From assembly GCF_905171765.1 (NCBI RefSeq), contig NC_053392.1, forward strand, positions 38,825,114 to 38,889,113: 64,000 bases of DNA, in the 5' to 3' direction. The notes below the pieces were generated by a model, which was given only the letters and a program-made list of their open reading frames with translations, had not been told where the DNA came from and made no database searches. Below are positions 40,819 to 51,769 of the stretch, in pieces. Both the position numbers and the translations under genes were made by a program. Every line of letters starts with the position of its first letter. Positions within the stretch are counted from its first letter, which is position 1. The DNA is from Bufo bufo. Its lineage: Eukaryota; Chordata; Amphibia; Anura; Bufonidae.

Positions 40819-41753
40819 TTAACCCTTTCAAAACCAGGGAACGTTGTCCAGGCAATTTTGTGCACGTGGTGGTTTAGTGACCCTAACCAAATTTTTACAA
40901 TGTTTTTAACTTGACACTCAGGAATTTTTATTAGCATGTTTTTTTAGAACCTTTTTTTTCCATTTTTTAGGTTTAATTTGAGGGAAAACTGCTAATTCTT
41001 ATTAAAGTATTTTTTTTATTATGGTTTTATATTTCTTAAATATTAAAACTGACACAAAAATGAATTATTGCAATCGGTTCTCTATTTTGTGATGATCGTT
41101 TTGATATATAACATGTATAGGTTTGAGTGAACTATAGTGAACTAGTGAACTATAGTGACGGTTTCTGTTAGCAACTGCATTTAAAAAAAAAAATTTACAT
41201 TTCTTATGTTTTATATTTATTTTTTGCCATATAATATGTCCCCCAAGAGGTCATTAAAGACCTCTGGAGGACACTGACTTTTTCAGTTTTAAGTTTACAT
41301 TTTTTTGAAACTTTTTTTTTCACAGTTTTCCCTGTAACTGGGGCATCCACAGGAACCCCAGTTACAGCGGAAAACAGTCCCCTGTGGGGGCATTACACAC
41401 AGGCAGAGCTGATCAGGGTCTCCTTAGACCCTGCAGCTCTGCTCCTGCCCCAAGACACCCAGCGGTCACATGACCGGCGGGACTAACAGAGGAAGCAGCT
41501 TAGCCGCTTTCTGCTCTCCGTCCTGCACCATTCCCTGATCTCTTCCCAGCACAGGAGAAGGCAGAAGCAGTAAAAAAAACTGCTACTGTCTTCTCCTCAG
41601 GGTCTCTACTGTGTCTCACAGCCAGGACCCGACCTGCTCCTGCTAGTACAGCGCTGGGATTAAAGCGCTGCCTGACCGTTTATATACATACTATCTGCAC
41701 AGGTATGTGTAGATAGGACATATATATTCAGTGGCCAGTTGGGAAGGGGTTAA
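40819..41753. mobile_element. TTAA-flanked MITE
   Basis: TTAA at 40819-40822 and 41750-41753, with inverted inner ends ccctttc and gaagggg. The GC-rich right half (41330-41680) has several inverted pairs (cctgtaactggggcatcc/ggaaccccagttacag). No ORF of note. Confidence 0.65.
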
Positions 41754-42369
41754 AAACATTTAGAAATGTTTTGTCCTGAAATGTTTTGTAACAGTTAGAG
41801 AGAGTTCACATCATCATTATCCATCAGAAGAACATAAAAATAAAGAAAATAAATGGATCCTATGCATCAGTTATGCACATTTGGCATCTGTTTGAGCGAT
41901 TTCCATCGGAGATCCTTTTCTTAAACGGAAAAAAAAGTAATACATGCACAACTTTTTTTTTAGTCTATAGCAACCAATCATATTCCACCTTTAATTTTGG
42001 ACAACTCCTTTGGAAAATGAAAAAAAGAATCTAATTGGTTGCTATGGGCAAATAAGCCAGTTCTACTTTACACCATTTTGATAAATGACCCCTTATATCT
42101 CTCATCTAATGGCACAAAAGAATGGTCCTAAAAAGTCCTGTGAAAAATAATATCAGATACATCTAGGCTGGCTCAGAAATTAGTTATTTGCAGTTAACCC
42201 ATTGCAAAAAGCTGGTAATGAAGTAGTTAAACCCACACAGTGTTATGGGATAAAAAAAAAAACTGTGGCTTGTTGGTGAACAAAACGTCCAAAAGTTTTG
42301 CCTTGACAGGGGCAGAATCCTTGCCAATAAGACAGGTACAAGTGTTAATTATTAGTAGAAAAAGTGGCT
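41754..42369. other. No recognised gene
   Basis: AT-rich, non-coding. Phrases such as aaccaatcatattcc and ctaattggttgctatgg form an inverted pair (41970-42049), suggesting another short repeat. Confidence 0.35.
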
Positions 42370-42573
42370 TGTCCTGAACAAGCCTAAAAAAATTCTCCCT
42401 TTTAACTGGGAGCAGCAGCAGTGCAGTGTGGATGTGGATGTGGAGAGGGTAGGGTATAAGAGGCACGTGTCGCCAATAGTAGTGACAGCAGAAGCAGCAT
42501 AGCATGGTACATAGCTGTCTATGGGTGGTGGTAGTAGTAATAGTAGTAGTAATAATAATAGTATTAGGGTCAG

Positions 42574-43291
42574 ATGCAAAGTGTTAATAATGGTAGCAGT
42601 AGCAGTAGTAGAGGGAAGAGTGCCAGGGAGGCTAGCCCTGATCTGACACACCCCAACAAGTTTGCACGTTTGGCAGATGAGGGAGATGTCAGCCCAGGGA
42701 CAGCACTGCTGCAGCCGGACACTTCCTCTGCCAGTCAGGGGAATGTCAGCTCCAGTAAGCAGGGGACCAGGAGAGCAGGGCAGGCCAGACAGGTGCTGGT
42801 AGTGGGAGACTCCATTATTAGGGGAGCAGATAGGGAAATCTGTTACAAAGACCGTGATAGCCGAACAGTGTGCTGTCGTCCTGGCACTAGAGTTCGACAC
42901 ATCGCGGATCAGGTTGACAGATTATTGGGAGGGGCTGGAGAAGATTCAGCGGTCATGGTCCATATCGGTACCAATGACAAAGTTAGAGGTAGGTGGAGAG
43001 TCCTTAAAAATAATTTCAGAGATTTAGGTCAACAGCTTAGTGCAAAGGACCTCAAAGGTAGTATTTTCCAAAATACTGCCTGTACCACGGGCCACACAAG
43101 AAAGGAGATTAGGGAGATTAACAAGTGGCTCAAGAACTGGTGTAGGAAGGAGGTTTGGGTTCCAGGAGAACTGGGCCGACTTCTCTGTCGGCTACAGGCT
43201 CTATCGTAGGGACGGGCTGCACCTCAATGGGGAAGTGGCAGCTGTGTTAGGGAGAAAGATAGCTAGAAGATTGGAGGAGTGTTTAAACTAG
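42574..43291 (+). pseudogene. LINE ORF1 with SGNH/esterase domain
   Basis: ORF1 protein of the CR1-like type that carries an esterase domain. Ser-rich N-terminus, then block I VLVVGDSIIRGADR (nucleophile Ser of GDS), block III VMVHIGTNDKVRG (Asn), and block V YRRDGLHLNGEVAAV (Asp and His). The first two blocks lie in the 42574 frame and the last in the 43040-43291 frame, so a frameshift lies near 43155. Catalytic positions all survive. The function in retrotransposition is unproven; esterase domains in CR1-like ORF1 are established. Confidence 0.85.
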
Positions 43292-43376
43292 GAACTGGGG
43301 GGAGGGAAATTACATTATAGGAGGGGAAGATAGTGCAGATAGAGACCGGGGGCAAGGTAGTGGGACTGGGGGAGGA

Positions 43377-43912
43377 ATGGAAGAAGGGACTAGAACAGTT
43401 CAGAAGGAAAGGTATAGGGTAAAAAATATACATAAACCTCTCAAATGTATGTATACTAATGCCAGAAGCCTGACTAATAAAACTATGGAACTGGAATTAG
43501 TGATGTGTGAGGAGAACTATGACACAGTGGGAATAACTGAGACATGGCTGGATGATAGCTATGACTGGGCAGTTAATGTACAAGGTTACAGTCTGTTTAG
43601 AAAGGATCGTCAAAACCGGAGAGGGGGAGGGGTTTGCCTTTATGTAAAGTCTTGTCTAAAGCCCACACTCCGTGAAGATATAAGTGAGGGACATGAACAT
43701 GTGGAGCCACTGTGGGTAGAGATACATGGAGCTAAAAACATTAATAATTTACTAGAGTTTACTATAAACCACCTAATATACCAGAGTCCACAGAAAATCT
43801 ACTACTAAACGAAATAGACAAGGCAGCAAATCATAATGAGGTGGTTATTATGGGGGACTTCAACTACCCAGATATAGACTGGGAAACTGAAAGCTGTACA
43901 TCCCATAAAGGG
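43377..43912 (+). pseudogene. LINE ORF2, endonuclease N-terminal part
   Basis: APE endonuclease start: LKCMYTNARSL (Asn), VGITETWLDD (Glu), RRGGGVCLYVKS. After a frameshift near 43790 the text VVIMGDFNYPDIDWETE (Asp and Asn) follows in another frame up to the Tc1 junction. It resembles the endonuclease fragment at 5505-5930. The catalytic C-terminus and RT are missing. Confidence 0.85.
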
Positions 43913-43920
43913 ATCATTTC

Positions 43921-45256
43921 TGCAAAGTCAAAGGTTTACATACATTTCATTAATATTTGGTACCATTGCCCTTAAACTGTATGACTTGGGTCAAACATTT
44001 TGGATATCCTTCCACAAGCTTCTCACAATAGTTGGTCGGAATTTGGGCCCATTCCTCCTGACAAAACTGGTGTAACTGAGCCATGTTTGTTGGTCGCCTT
44101 GCTCGCACCTGCCTATTCAGCTTTGCCCATAAATTTTCAATAGGATTAAGATCAGGGCTTTGTGATGGCGACTCCAAAACATTGACTTTGTTATCCTTAA
44201 GCCACTTTGTAACCAGTTTGGCAGTATGCTTCGGGTCATTGTCCATTTGGAAGACCCATTTCCGCCCAGGCTTTAACCTCCTGCAGAAAAACAACCCCAC
44301 AACATGATGCTGCCATCCCTGTGTTTCACAGTTGGGATGGTGTTCTTAGGCTCCAAAGCTTTCCTCCAAATGTAACGATGGTCATTATGACCTAAAAGTT
44401 CAATTTTAGTTTCGTCAGACCACAGGACATGTCTCCAAAAATGTAGGTCTTTGTTCCTGTGTGCATTTGAAAACATTAATCTGGCTTTTTTATGTTTCTT
44501 TTGGAGTAATTGCTTCTTCCTGGCAGAGTGGCATTTTAGCCCATGTTGATACAGTACTGGTTTCACTGTGGATAATGACACAATCTTACCAGCTTCCGCC
44601 ATCATCTTCACAAGATCTTTTGCTTTTGTTCTTGGTTGATATGCACATGTTGGAGCAAAGCACGTTCATCTCTGGGACTCAGAACCCGTCTCCTTCCTGA
44701 GCGGTATGATGGCTGGATATTCCCATCTTGTTTGCACTTATAATTTGTACGTATAATTGTTTGTACAGATGAACGAGGCACCTTCAGGTATGATAAAATT
44801 GCACCCAAGGTTGAGACAGATTTGTGCAAGTCCAAAATTCTCTTCCTGATATCTTGGCTGATTTCTTTAGACTTTCCCATGATGCTACACAAAGAAGCAG
44901 TGTGTTTCAGGTGTGCATTTAAATACATCCACAGGTGTGTCTCTAATTAAATCAGATGTTGCCAACAAACCTAACAGAAGCTTCCAAACACATGACATAA
45001 TCATATGAGCAGTCCAGAATTGTTTAAAGGCATAGTAATCTTAGTGTATGTAAACTTTTGACATTGAAGACATAATAAAAATGCCTTAAAACATTCTCTC
45101 TCTCATTATTCAGGCATTTGGCAAATAATAATAATTATGCCAATCCTTATTGACCAAAAACAGGAAAGGTTTATTCTGATTTCATGTCAGATATTGAGAA
45201 AAACATGCATATGTGTCTTTTTATATAGTGTATGTAAACTTCTGGTTTCAACTGTG
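43921..45256 (-). mobile_element. Tc1-like transposon (DD34E), frameshifted
   Basis: The right terminus is acttctggtttcaactg; an inner copy tgtatgtaaacttttgacat lies at about 45045-45064. The left side begins with aaagtcaaaggtttacatac, resembling the inner repeat, so the outer left terminus has been lost or diverged. Transposase on the minus strand in three frames. Confidence 0.85.
43950..44928 (-). pseudogene. Tc1 transposase (DD34E), in three frames
   Basis: N-terminal helix-turn-helix part (44880-44608): MGKSKEISQDIRKRILDLHK and VPRSSVQTIIR. Middle (44611-44273): STVKPVLYQHGLKCHSARKK, RHVLWSDETKIEL (first Asp) and SIMLWGCFSAGG. C-terminal part (44300-43950): VFQMDNDPKHTAK (second Asp), DLNPIENLW (Glu). 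There are 34 residues between the last two acids, as in classical Tc1. Frameshifts near 44610 and 44285 disable it. All triad residues are still visible. Confidence 0.9.
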
Positions 45257-47849
45257 TATACTGTCACGAGTACGAGCTGGGCACAGCATATTGGTCACAG
45301 AAATGCCTTATTCGCGGAAAACTAGCAATTTTCATTTCACACAGTGCCCTGCTTGTTAATTTCTACAAAACTCCCTTGTAGTCAAAATGCTCACTTAACC
45401 CCTTGATAAATAACTTGAGGGGTGTAGTTTCCAAAATGTGGTCACCTATAGGAATATTTCACTGTATGGGTACCTCAGCAATTTTGATGTAGCACCCGAA
45501 AACTGTTCCAATAGAAGCGGTGTTCCAAAAGCCAAATGGCGCTACTGCTCTTCTGACCTCTGCTGTGTGCCCAGCAGCACAGTCTGAGGAGTAATAATTT
45601 TTTCAAAATATCTGTGGCATCGAAATGTTCACTCCACCCTTCAATAAATACCTTGAGGGATGTAGTTTCCAAATTGGGGTAACTTGTCAGGTTTCTGCTT
45701 ATTATTATTTACTCCAGAGCCTCTATAGTTGTCAGAACAAGTTGCCTTAAAGGGGTTATCCAATTTCAAGAAAACCCCCCACATGTGCCGGGCCTCTCAC
45801 CGGTAATATACTTACCCCGCTCTCCAGAGCAGCCAATGGCAGACGGAGACGAGCCTCCCTAGCATCACCCGTGATGCTAGGGAGTATTGATCTCGTCCCC
45901 GCGTGCCATTGGCTGCCCCCCCCCATGTTGTCATCCGTGTCCAGGGAGAAATGGCAGCGGCGATGCGGGGACCAAGAGCAGTGCCAGAAGTGGGGTAAGT
46001 ATATTACAGGTGAGGGGCCTGGGCATATGGGGGGGTGGGGTTCTTGAAATTGGATAACCCCTTTAATCACCACATAGGGCCTCAAATGTGCATGGTGTTT
46101 TTTTACTTCTGAGCCCTGGCATATGTCCAGAAAAAAAGATTAGGGCCACATGTAGGGAATTTATACAACCAGAAAGAGGGCTTTCTTTTTAGATTGCAAC
46201 AAAATAGGCACAACTAGCACTGAAATGGCACATCTGTAGAAAAACTTAAATTTTCATTTTGCACCATCTACTGTGAATTAATTATTTAAAAACACCTGTT
46301 GTTTAAAAACGCTCAGCACACAGCATGGTAAATACTGTGAGAAGTGTGGTTTCTAAAATGGGGGGTTTCTTTTATTATTTCACCTCAGAACTTCTCCAGT
46401 GTTGTATAAATCACCAAACTAGGTTTACAATGCACATTGTGCTCTTTCCTCCTGAGCCTTGCAGTGTGCCCAAACAGCAGTTTACAAGCATATACTGGGT
46501 TTTGCTGTATTTATGAAAAATCTGTAACAAATTTTGGTGTCCTTTTCCTCTGATACCCCTTGTAAAAATAAAAAATCTTGGCCTAAAGCAACATTTTATT
46601 GTAAAAAAAAATTATATTTCATTTTCACAATCAAGTGTTTCTATATTCTGTAAGAAAGAGCTCACTAAACACCTTGAAAAAGTATAGATTTAAAATTGGG
46701 GTCACTTTTTGGGGGTTTTCACTGTAGAAGAACCTCTGGTTCGCTTTAAACGTGACATGGTGCTGGAAAAACATTCAAGCAAGTCTGCCCTCCAAAAATC
46801 ATATGGTGCTCCTTCCCTTTTGAGTCCTGCAGCATACCCATTTAGCAGTTTACAACAACATATAGGGTATTGCCGTATTCAGTAGAAATTGTGTAAACAA
46901 TTGTAGGGTGCAATTTCTCATGTTACCCCTTGTAAAAATAAAAAATCTGGGGCTGAAGCAATATTTTTTGGGGAAATTTTTCATTTTCATAGCCAAGTTC
47001 TTCTAAATTCATGCCTGTTGGGTCAAAGTGCTCACTACACCATTCAATAAATTCCTTGAGGGGTGTAGTTTCCAAAATGGGGTAATTTTATGGGGTTTTC
47101 TATTCTATGGGAAACTCAGCATCTTTTCAAATGCAACATGGCCGCCAAAAACCATTTCAGCAAAATGTGCCCTCCATCACACAAAGCTCTTTTACTTCTG
47201 AGCCCATAGGGTGTGCCCATGCAGCAGTTTATGACCACATATGGGGTCTTTTTCATAAATTTAGAATCAGGGAAATAAATATTGAGGGTTTTTTTTTCTG
47301 GTTAACCCTTGCTAATTTACAGGAAAATATGGATTTAAAAAAGTGAAATTTTACTTCAGTTTTCCTTTAAAACTTGTGAAATATTTAAACCTGAGGTGTG
47401 GTTTCTAAAATGAGTTCAATTATGGGTGTCCTGTAAGTCCTACAAAGAGAATTCATAACTGAATTGGTCCTTAAAAAAGTGGGTGTTGGATATTTTCTTA
47501 AACATTTTAAAAATTGGTTTTAAAATTATAAGCCTTCTAGTGTTCAAAAATTAAAATTACATTTACAAAATTATTCCAATATAAAGTAGAAATATGGTGA
47601 TTGTTAATTATTAACCATTTTATGAGGTATCACTATCTGTCTCAAAATCAGAGGAATTCAAATTTAGAAAATAGCAAATTTTCGGTAAATTTTTTATTTT
47701 TTTTTAAATAGATAAAGTAAATCATCTTGACTTAAATGCACCAATAACATTCAGAATCACAGAATTGCTTGGATAAGTAAAAGGACTTTAAAGTTGTTAC
47801 TACATAAAGTGACACATCACATTTGCTAAATTTGTCCTGAAGGGGTTAA
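45257..47849 (-). mobile_element. TTAA-target repeat, minus orientation, with internal repeats
   Basis: Ends gtcctgaaggggttaa (47849); read in reverse this is the same family as 23974-25275 (shared acttttacttatccaagc). The inside has diverged tandem units marked by cttgaggggtgtagtttcc (45416, 45652, 47053) and gcagttta (46483, 46845, 47224). Non-coding. The left edge is lost at the Tc1 junction. A Harbinger-like MITE is nested at 45750-46062. Confidence 0.6.
45750..46062. mobile_element. Harbinger-like MITE
   Basis: Terminal repeats aaggggttatccaatttcaa (45750) and its reverse complement ending 46062, flanked by tta (45747-45749, 46063-46065). The inside has a long imperfect hairpin (45830-45915: gccaatggcagacggagacg / cgtccccgcgtgccattggc, around ctccctagcatcac/gtgatgctagggag). 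No ORF. Confidence 0.82.
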
Positions 47850-48259
47850 AAAATACAGTAAAAACATTGTTTTCAATGAGATAGAAGTTTATTATGTACA
47901 AATATTTCACACCACAACATATAACATGCATATCTTAGTATTAATAAACTGAACGACACAAATTAATTTATTATATAGAGTAAACAGTAAAACAATTATT
48001 AAATTATTAAAACACTTTAAAATTAAAGAGGTTCTCAGGGAATAAAAATACTTAAATATTACTTTATTATAAATATTTTAGCAAATACCTTTCATTAGTT
48101 TTAATGTGTTGTTTTGTCTGGGGAGCAATCATTAGGAGAAATAAAATCGCCACCATCCTATTAGTAAACACAAAACCTGTCGTAATCACACAGCAGGACA
48201 AGTTACCTCACAACACTGAGGTAAAGAGACGCCTCAACCTCCTCTCTGCTCTGCTTGTC
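47850..48259. other. AT-rich repeat sequence, no gene
   Basis: Non-coding. ttaaagaggttctcagggaa at 48025 looks like a MITE terminus whose partner was not found. Confidence 0.35.
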
Positions 48260-48600
48260 AGGGATTATGACTCAAAAATTCGATTTGGCTCTTTCACCGA
48301 ATTTTACAAAACAATTTGCTTTGTGATGAATGACTTTGTCACTAAGCGCATTTCTTTCTAAGTAGTGGGTGCAATGAAAGGGGGAGGATAATTCTGTCGC
48401 TCCCTGTTATTGTATCCCTCAGATGTCAAATTAATAGCTAATTGCAGCATTTGATAGTAATAACAAAGTGTTAAATAAAAAAATAAAAAAATTATACTTA
48501 CCTCATCCATTTGCTTGTGATAAGCTAGTTGCCGGTATCTTAAATGAAGATCTGGTGCGGCCCGTGATTATGTCATCACGTCGGCCGGCGTGGTGACGTC
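48260..48600. mobile_element. hAT-type MITE fragment, same family as 29979-30500
   Basis: Shares aaaattcgatttggct, gaattttaca and atacttacctcatcc with the copy at 29979. The left terminus is not preserved. Confidence 0.6.
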
Positions 48601-48614
48601 ATACGTCACCATTA

Positions 48615-48866
48615 TAGATAAGCGAATTTAAAAAATAATAATTGGTTCGATCCGAGTATATTCGCAGTGAATTTAATAAAAAATTGCTATTTTCTGGCTG
48701 CAGAGAACCTTTATAGTGGTTTAGAACACTGTGCCTTGCAGTAAGACGCAGAGGGAGTCTGCTGTGGTAGTGAAATAATACTGTGATTCCGTATGACATG
48801 CCGATGACAGGCGTCGCTCATAGAATCACAAGTATGAACGCAGCCTTACAGGTCGATGTTAGCGCC
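48615..48866. mobile_element. hAT-type MITE, same family as 14688-15008
   Basis: Begins tagataagcgaa and shares tagaacactgtgccttgcag, agtgaaataatactgt and cagccttacaggtcgatgtt with the copy at 14688. Confidence 0.65.
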
Positions 48867-49377
48867 AAGAAGAAGCGCACTTCTTTTACACCTTCGTCAG
48901 CTGATTCCACATAGATGTCTACAGAATCTGTTCTAATAAACGCTTATACAAGTAGAGCCCCTGACAGAGTGGAGAGGGTGTCAGCAGTAAGTTTATGTTG
49001 ACGTCACTGATTATTTTGCCCTTTCTCTGATCCGTCAGAACAATAACACCCAAAAAACGGATCCTGTCTGCCTTCACTCGGTCAGCATTTAGTCAGTAAT
49101 CCATCAGTATTGCTAATGCCAAAAAAAAGTGAGTGGATTCAAAACAGAGATGACTCGTGAACGGAATACTTGCATGTCTTCAGTGTTTTATACCCACTCC
49201 TGCTTTTGGCTACCAAATAATAAGCCAATTCTGATGGGACCATACAGGCCTTACAGCTGCTGCACAGAGAGGATCCATTGTGCGTCTCATTTTTTCTTCA
49301 TTCCGACAGATCAGAAGAAAGGTCAAATAAATGATGATGTCAGCGAAGCCAAAAAGGCAAAATAGTGGCCCAGTCAT
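48867..49377. other. No recognised gene
   Basis: Non-coding stretch between the MITE and the minisatellite; short ORFs have no family signature. Confidence 0.3.
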
Positions 49378-49736
49378 GAAGTGGGGAGGGTGGGAACAGC
49401 ATGAGAAGTCCACAGAGTGGCCCTATTACATAGTGGTGAGGTGGAAGCAGCATGAGGAGACCACAGAGTGGCCCAATGACAAAGTTTGGAGGTGACGGCA
49501 GCATCAGGAGGCCACAGAGTGGCACAATCACATAGTGTGGAGGTGGCGGCAGTATCAGGAGGCCACAGAGTGGAAAGGTGGCATATTGTGTAGGTAGCAG
49601 CAGCATCAGGAGACCACAGAGTGGCAAGGTGACACTGTGAAGGCGGCAGCAGCAGCATGAGGAGGCCACAGAGTGGCAAAGTGACATAGTGTTGAGGTAG
49701 CAGCAGCATCAGGACACCACAGAGTGGCAAGGTGAC
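49378..49736. repeat. ~50-bp minisatellite, left part
   Basis: About seven diverged copies of a 48-58-bp unit (agcagcatcaggaggccaca, gagtggcacaatgacatagt, gtggaggt). It resumes at 61012 after the LTR-element block, so the block inserted into it. The ORFs of 115-122 residues on the minus strand are by-products. Confidence 0.9.
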
Positions 49737-50197
49737 TGTCACGGATGATGTTGCAGATAGCTGGAACTTATTAATAAACGTCCGACTGGCTTGATCCCAA
49801 ACTAAGGAGCATATAAAACCCTAAGAGCTCTCCCTGACTGCTATGCCCATGCAAGGGTCTCAATGGTAGACGATTGCATGCCCACGTACCTAAGACTGTG
49901 TGACACCTGAAAACCCTATAATAGTGAGGGGACACGACCACCGGCTCCCTGCACTTAATACGGACGGAGTCAGGGTCACCTAGAATCAAGCCAGCAAGGA
50001 AACACAATACATGAAAAGACTTATCTGAGCAAACAGCAACAGCAGCCTCCAGCAGTGAACACTTCATCCAGGAAGTAGTATAAATCGCAAAGTAAGGCAG
50101 TATGGGAGGGAATATAAAGGGAGACAATTAGTCTAAATAGGTGACACCTGGGAGAAGGAAAGGAGATGGCAAAGTGAAACCAAAACTGGCGGTGATA
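49737..50197 (-). repeat. Outer gypsy 3' LTR
   Basis: 461 bases, tgtcacgg to ggtgata (the canonical end ggtgaca is mutated). Compared with the 5' LTR it lacks a ~55-base piece (present at 60945-60998) and ~13 bases near 60560. A purine-rich stretch, read on the minus strand as agagggaggggtac, adjoins at 50198-50212. Confidence 0.88.
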
Positions 50198-51209
50198 GTA
50201 CCCCTCCCTCTATGAGTGGACTCCGGACACTCAGAGCCCACCTTCTCAGGATGAGACCTATGGAAAGCCCTGATGAGACGAGTGGCCTTAATGTCCGCCA
50301 CTGGGACCCACATCCTCTCCTCAGGACCATAACCCTCCCAATGAACGAGGTACTGGAGAGAACCGTGGATAATGCGAGAATCCACAATCCTAGAGACCTG
50401 AAATTCAAGATTACCATCAACAACAATCGGAGGAGGAGGCAAAGAGGAGGGTACAGTGGGTTGGACATGAGGTTTTAATAGGGACCTATGAAAAACATTA
50501 TTGATCTTCCAAGTCTGAGGAAGATCAAGACGGAAGGCAACGGGATTGATGACGGACAAGATCTTGTAAGGCCCAATAAACTTAGGACCCAACTTCCAGG
50601 AGGGAACCTTCAGTTTGATATTCTTTGTAGACAACCACACCAGATCACCAACATTCAGGACCGGACCAGGCACACGTCTCTTATCCTCCACACGCTTATA
50701 TCTCTCACTCATCCTCTTCAGATTACCCTGAATCTTTTGCCAAATAAATGACAAAGACGAGGAAAATCTCTCCTCATCAGGTAAACCAGAAGACCCCTCT
50801 CCAGAGAATGTCCCAAACTGCGGATAAAACCCATATGCGCCAAAAAATGGTGACTTATCAGAGGACTCCTGGCGACGGTTATTTAAAGCAAACTCAGCAA
50901 GGGACAAAAAAGAACACCAATCCTCCTGATTCTCCGCCACAAAACAGCGCATATATGTCTCCAGATTCTGATTGACGCGTTCGGTCTGACCATTCGACTG
51001 CGGGTGAAAAGCAGAAGAGAGCGACAACCGAATCCCCAAGCGAGAACAGAAGGCCTTCCAGAATCTGGAAACAAATTGTGTGCCCCTATCAGAAACGATG
51101 TCTGAAGGAATGCCATGCAATTTAACAATGTGATCAACAAACGCTTGCGCCAATGTCTTAGCATTGGCTAACCCAGGAAAGGGAATGAAATGCGCCATTT
51201 TGTCCACTA
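50198..51209 (-). pseudogene. Outer gypsy integrase core and chromodomain
   Basis: Continues the integrase after the inner insertion: VVDKMAHFIPF (three residues shorter than the inner copy), IVSDRGTQFVSRFW (second Asp), HPQSNGQTERVNQNLE (Glu), GPYKILSVINPVAFRLDLP (C-terminal SH3-like part) and a chromodomain (FQVSRIVDSRI ... YLVHWEGYGPEERMWVPV). The frame is open for the whole stretch and reads into the LTR, as in the inner copy. Confidence 0.9.
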
Positions 51210-51214
51210 CCACC

Positions 51215-51742
51215 TGTCACAACCAGACAGCTGAGAAGCTCTGACAGAAACCGTTCAGAACCTCCTCCTTGAGTTTTCCTTGTTTTGGTTTTAGTTCCTC
51301 ACCTCGTTAGCCTATCTCAGCTGTCATGCAGTTGGACTGATTGCTTCCCTTTAAATTCCTCCCCATAATGCAGTAGTGTGCGGCTTATACAACTTCCTGG
51401 AGTGTGTGTGCTTGCTGTTCCTAGTTCCCAGTCGTCTGCAAGATAAGTGCTGTATATGTATTTGTTATTTTCTGTCTGCTGGATCCAGGTGACCCTGACT
51501 CCCTCCGTGTCTGTGTAGGGAGCCGGTGGTCGTGTCCCCTCACTATTGTAGGGTCTTCAGGTGTTAGATAGTCGAGGTACGTAGATATGCGACCATTCAC
51601 CTTTGGAGTGTTCGCATAGGCTGAGCAGTCAGGGAGAGTCTGCCAGGTCCATGCAGGGCTCTCCCTTTTGTTCCTTAGTTGTGGATCCAGTGAGTCATTG
51701 ATTATATTGCATCGTCTTGTTTCCTGTACACCATCCGTGACA
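51215..51742 (+). repeat. Inner gypsy 5' LTR
   Basis: tgtcacaaccagacag to ccatccgtgaca, 528 bases. Contains a TATA-like ctttaaattcc near 51350. Followed by ttataagccgcc, the likely primer-binding site position, which does not start with the usual tgg. Confidence 0.95.
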
Positions 51743-51769
51743 TTATAAGCCGCCAAAACCGTCTCAAGC

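Larger units (their letters stand above)
42370..43912 (+). mobile_element. CR1/L2-like LINE with esterase ORF1, 3'-truncated
   Basis: 5' leader with a trinucleotide-rich part (gta/ata repeats, 42523-42562), ORF1 with an SGNH/esterase domain (42574-43291) and the start of ORF2 with an APE endonuclease (43377-43912). A Tc1 transposon begins at about 43921, and no RT or 3' tail of this LINE is found beyond it. Confidence 0.85.

Noticed and set aside
49340..49742. Leu/Pro-rich minus-strand ORFs of 115 and 122 residues
   Set aside because: Products of the ~50-bp minisatellite, with repeated LCGLLMLL peptides.
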